The notes beneath the pieces were generated by a model, which saw nothing but the letters and a program-made list of their open reading frames with translations, was not told where the DNA came from and made no database searches. Source: CAINDZ01 sp041908585 (GTDB lineage: Bacteria; Krumholzibacteriota; Krumholzibacteriia; LZORAL124-64-63). From it: a DNA stretch of 20,070 bases. Each line of letters opens with the position of its first letter. Position 1 is the stretch's first letter. The stretch spans positions 1 through 20,070 of the forward strand of contig JAYRFB010000146.1 of assembly GCA_041908585.1 (NCBI GenBank), given 5' to 3'. Of the stretch, positions 17,730 to 20,070 are shown one piece after another. The position numbers were made by a program, and so were the translations under genes.

Positions 17730-17758
17730 AAGCTACGGTAAGGCTTCCGGACGGGCAA
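17730..17758 (-). promoter_or_regulatory. Possible internal promoter before the WecA-like gene
   Basis: On the minus strand TTGCCC (17753-17758) and TAGCTT (17730-17735) are 17 nt apart, in the only sizeable gap of the glycan operon. The match is partial. It could give extra transcription of the last three genes. Confidence 0.3.
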
Positions 17759-18895
17759 TCACTTTCTGGCCCGGGCCGGCGCCGCGATGTCCGCGTAAGC
17801 CTCTGCCGTAAGGTCAGCTGTACGCTCCCAGGTCCAGCCCGCCGCCTGGGTCCGGCCCGCCACCACCAGACGGGCCCGCAGGCCGGCATCGCCGGCCAGG
17901 CGGGCCATCGCGGCGGCGATCGAGGCCGGGTCCCGCGGTGCCACCAACACGGCGGCCTCGCCCGCCACCTCGGCCGTGGCCCCGCGTGCCGACGTCAGGA
18001 CCGGCACGCCGCAGGCCATCGCCTCGAGCACCGGCAGCCCGAACCCCTCGTCCAGCGAAGGGAAGACCAGGGCCAGGGCGGTCGCGTAGAGTTCCCGCAA
18101 CCTTTCCGGGGCTAGCCAGCCCGTCAGGTGCACGCGACCGGCAAGCGACGGGCGGGCCAGGCGTTCACGCAGCGGGCCCAGGCCCCAACCCTCGGGGCCG
18201 GCCAGGCAGAGATCCGGCGCGGCGCCCGCGGTCGCCGACAACAGCTGCTCGTAGGCATCCAGCAGGGTCGGCAGGTTCTTGCGCGGCTCCAGCCGGCCGA
18301 CGAACAGGAAGAACGGGCGCGATGGCGGCGGGACCGCCGGCAGGTCACCCGCCAGCGCCCAGGCCGGCGTGCCGTGCGGCACCTCGCGCACGCGCGCGGC
18401 GAGGCGCGGGAAGGCCGCCCGCAGCGCGGCGGCCGTGGTGCGGCTGTTGGCCAGCAGCAGCCGGGCGCGGGACAGCGAGGCCGGGACGGCCAGGCGCAGC
18501 CAGGTGCGGCGCGGCTCCGCGATCACCTCCGGGAGCGTGTGCCAGGCGAGGTCGTGCACCGTCATCACGACCGGGCACGGGGCCGCCCACGGCGCGACCG
18601 GTTGCAGCGCGTGGACCAGGGCGGCACCGTGCCGGCGGCAGGCAGCCGGGATCAGGACCTGGCGGGCCCATTCCCGCCGGGGCGCGCCGTCGGCCCCGAA
18701 CACGACGACGCGCCAGCCTGGCCGGCCAGCCACGCCGGTGAAGGGCGCCCCATCGCCGGCGATCACCAGGAACTCGCAGGCCCGTTCACGCGCGGCGAGC
18801 GCCGTCACCAGTTCGACGGCACCGCCGGCAACGCCGGTCGGCCGGCCGCGCACGGCCAGGGCATCGAGCACCACCAGCGGTCGCCGCGCGCTCAT
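17759..18895 (-). CDS. Glycosyltransferase family 4
   Basis: A 378-residue GT-B-fold glycosyltransferase. The N-terminal acceptor half (about 1-190) contains TVHDLAWHTLPE (112-123). The C-terminal donor half has the GT4 hallmarks: FVGRLEPRKNLPTLLDAY (198-215, with R201 and K206 as phosphate-binding candidates) and the E-x7-E motif DEGFGLPVLEAMACGVPVL (E283 and E291). GT4 enzymes are retaining transferases using nucleotide-activated sugars; mannosyl and rhamnosyl transferases of O-antigens are common examples. The ATG at 18895 overlaps the stop of the ligase-like gene by ATGA and has a GGAG five bases upstream; longer in-frame extensions lie in the neighbour and are shadows. It works in the cytoplasm on a lipid-linked glycan, probably the one begun by the WecA-like enzyme. 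Sugar and linkage are unknown. Confidence 0.9.
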   Translation of the reverse strand: MSARRPLVVLDALAVRGRPTGVAGGAVELVTALAARERACEFLVIAGDGAPFTGVAGRPGWRVVVFGADGAPRREWARQVLIPAACRRHGAALVHALQPVAPWAAPCPVVMTVHDLAWHTLPEVIAEPRRTWLRLAVPASLSRARLLLANSRTTAAALRAAFPRLAARVREVPHGTPAWALAGDLPAVPPPSRPFFLFVGRLEPRKNLPTLLDAYEQLLSATAGAAPDLCLAGPEGWGLGPLRERLARPSLAGRVHLTGWLAPERLRELYATALALVFPSLDEGFGLPVLEAMACGVPVLTSARGATAEVAGEAAVLVAPRDPASIAAAMARLAGDAGLRARLVVAGRTQAAGWTWERTADLTAEAYADIAAPARARK

Positions 18896-20070
18896 GGCCG
18901 CTCCGTGTGGCGCGTCGCTGGGCCGCTTCCCGGGCGCCCGGCGCCGGTTCCCGCTTCCAGCAGCGCGGCGGCCAGGAGCCCCAGTGCGACCCAGGCGTGC
19001 GCCAGGTTGTACTGCGCGAAGGTCAGCGTCTGGACCGCGATGCCCGCGGCTGCCACGGCGCAGGCACCCACCCGCTGCCGTTCCGGCGCCGGCGTGCGGC
19101 GCCGGGCGTCGATGATGCCGCGCACCAGCCCCGCCGTGACCCGCGCCAGGGCCAGGATCCCGACCAGGCCCGTCTCGCACAGGACCAGAAGCGGGAAATT
19201 CGCCACGACCGGCCAGGTGAACATCGCCTGGAGGCCGCCGGGGTCCACCAGCGACGGGAAATGCCAGCCGAACTGCCCCCAGCCGATGCCGACGACCGGG
19301 CTGAGCAGCCAGGCCCGCCAGGCCGCCTGCAGCGAGTACAGGCGCGTGAGGTTGGACCAGTCGTGCAGGCTGAAGGACTGCGCCAGCCGCCGCACCGGCA
19401 GGTCAACCGCCTCCCAGCCGGACCACCGCAGGACCATGGCCGCGGCCACGGGCACCGCCAGGCCCACGGCGACGCGCCACCGTCGCCGGAGGAGCTGCCT
19501 CGGCCCCGCGCCGCCCCCATCGGCAGCGCCGGCCAGGCGCCACCAGCCGGCCACGCCCAGGCCCGTCATCGCCCCCAGCCAGGCGCCGCGCGACCAGGTC
19601 AGCAGCAGCAGGAGTCCGATCAGGATGCCCGCCGCGAGGCGCCCTCGTCGCGGCCAGCCGGTCAGCGCCACCAGCGGCAGCGCCAGCAGCAGGTAGTTCC
19701 CAAGGTAGAGCGGCTCGCAGGCCGTCCCGCGCAGTCGCGGGATGTCGGTGAAACGATCGCCGACGTAGACATGCGTCGAGCCGCTGAGGATGGAGGGATT
19801 CGAGGTGAAGATCCGCTCGAGGGCGGACAGCAACGGCAGGGGCTGGCTGCCGGCTGCCTGCTGGAGCGCCCCGTAACCAACCTGCAGCAGCGCCCCCGCG
19901 ACCAGCCACCGGGCGGATCGGCGCCAGGCGACCTCACCCCTCAGGTGAAGGACCGGCCAGGCCGCAAACATCATCATGACAAACAGTTGTATTCCCTGCT
20001 TGAGAAAGCGCCCGAGCGCCGCCGCGGGCCCCGCCGGCGCCGGTGCCACGGCCAGGCCGATCGCCGAGAA
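18892..20070 (-). CDS. O-antigen ligase/polymerase-like membrane protein (Wzy_C), 5' end outside window
   Basis: At least 392 residues are visible and the frame stays open to the window edge, so the start lies beyond it. The protein has many hydrophobic segments (for example FVMMMFAAWPVL, NYLLLALPLVAL and ILIGLLLLLTWSRGAWLGAM). It has the Wzy_C hallmark LLTWSRGAWLG, followed later by the SLQAAWRAWLLSPVVGIGWGQFGWHF segment, which matches the 'dhPlxGxGxgxF' region of O-antigen ligases and polymerases. A large loop (about ERIFTSNPSILSGSTHVYVG to RFTDIPRLRG) is probably periplasmic. Such proteins polymerise or ligate lipid-linked glycans at the periplasmic face; ligase and polymerase cannot be told apart here. 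The stop overlaps the GT4 start (ATGA), so the two are translationally coupled. In-frame GTG codons near 20049 are unlikely to be the true start. Confidence 0.8.
   Translation of the reverse strand, partial: FSAIGLAVAPAPAGPAAALGRFLKQGIQLFVMMMFAAWPVLHLRGEVAWRRSARWLVAGALLQVGYGALQQAAGSQPLPLLSALERIFTSNPSILSGSTHVYVGDRFTDIPRLRGTACEPLYLGNYLLLALPLVALTGWPRRGRLAAGILIGLLLLLTWSRGAWLGAMTGLGVAGWWRLAGAADGGGAGPRQLLRRRWRVAVGLAVPVAAAMVLRWSGWEAVDLPVRRLAQSFSLHDWSNLTRLYSLQAAWRAWLLSPVVGIGWGQFGWHFPSLVDPGGLQAMFTWPVVANFPLLVLCETGLVGILALARVTAGLVRGIIDARRRTPAPERQRVGACAVAAAGIAVQTLTFAQYNLAHAWVALGLLAAALLEAGTGAGRPGSGPATRHTERP

Noticed and set aside
14499..17811. Long plus-strand open frames (669 and 577 codons) opposite the glycan operon
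   Set aside because: Composition is low-complexity and His/Arg/Gln-rich, and the minus-strand genes show full family motifs and coupled overlaps.

Overview
The window is high-GC bacterial DNA in which almost every gene lies on the minus strand; the exception is one small HIT-family gene. It suggests a Gram-negative-type envelope: a heptosyltransferase II (WaaF), a WecA-like polyprenyl-phosphate sugar-1-phosphate transferase, an O-antigen ligase/polymerase-like membrane protein and two lipoproteins. The very large C25 (gingipain-like) protease combines FG-GAP repeats with a C-terminal FlgD-Ig-like 'PNPFNP...KMTLVK' module. That combination is typical of FCB-related lineages and candidate phyla such as Krumholzibacteriota, Eisenbacteria or Latescibacterota. 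The taxonomic placement is inference from protein style only. No rRNA, tRNA, CRISPR array or insertion sequence was seen.

Layout in the direction of minus-strand transcription (high to low coordinates). (1) 20070-14469 is a surface-glycan operon: O-antigen ligase-like protein (its start lies outside the window), a GT4 glycosyltransferase (ATGA overlap), a WecA-like transferase, a small SAM methyltransferase (overlapping the transferase) and a deacetylase-like protein with an SDDWG motif. (2) 14468-14096 is a 373-nt gap with a near-consensus sigma-70 promoter and a long leader rich in inverted repeats. (3) 14095-9260 is a single gene for a 1611-residue secreted C25-type cysteine protease, followed by a perfect 12-bp terminator hairpin. 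(4) A new promoter then drives a two-gene operon: an OppA/DppA-like peptide-binding lipoprotein, coupled by a TGATG overlap to a matrixin-like zinc metalloprotease lipoprotein (9115-5733).

(5) Convergent with this is the HIT gene (5362-5706, plus strand). It shares a divergent intergenic region with lexA (5115-4510, minus). The lexA promoter carries a 19-bp dyad over its -10 element, a good candidate for the LexA autoregulatory operator of this lineage. (6) After the lexA terminator, a strong promoter drives hsp20 and lon, and probably a GT9 glycosyltransferase and waaF, which runs off the window.

The window can be read as three modules: surface-polysaccharide assembly, extracellular protein degradation with peptide capture, and stress/SOS response genes joined to LPS-core-type glycosyltransferases. 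Nothing here is clearly a wholly new system. The items most worth following up are the lexA operator, the structured leader of the giant protease, the coupled peptide-binding/metalloprotease pair and the divergent GT9.
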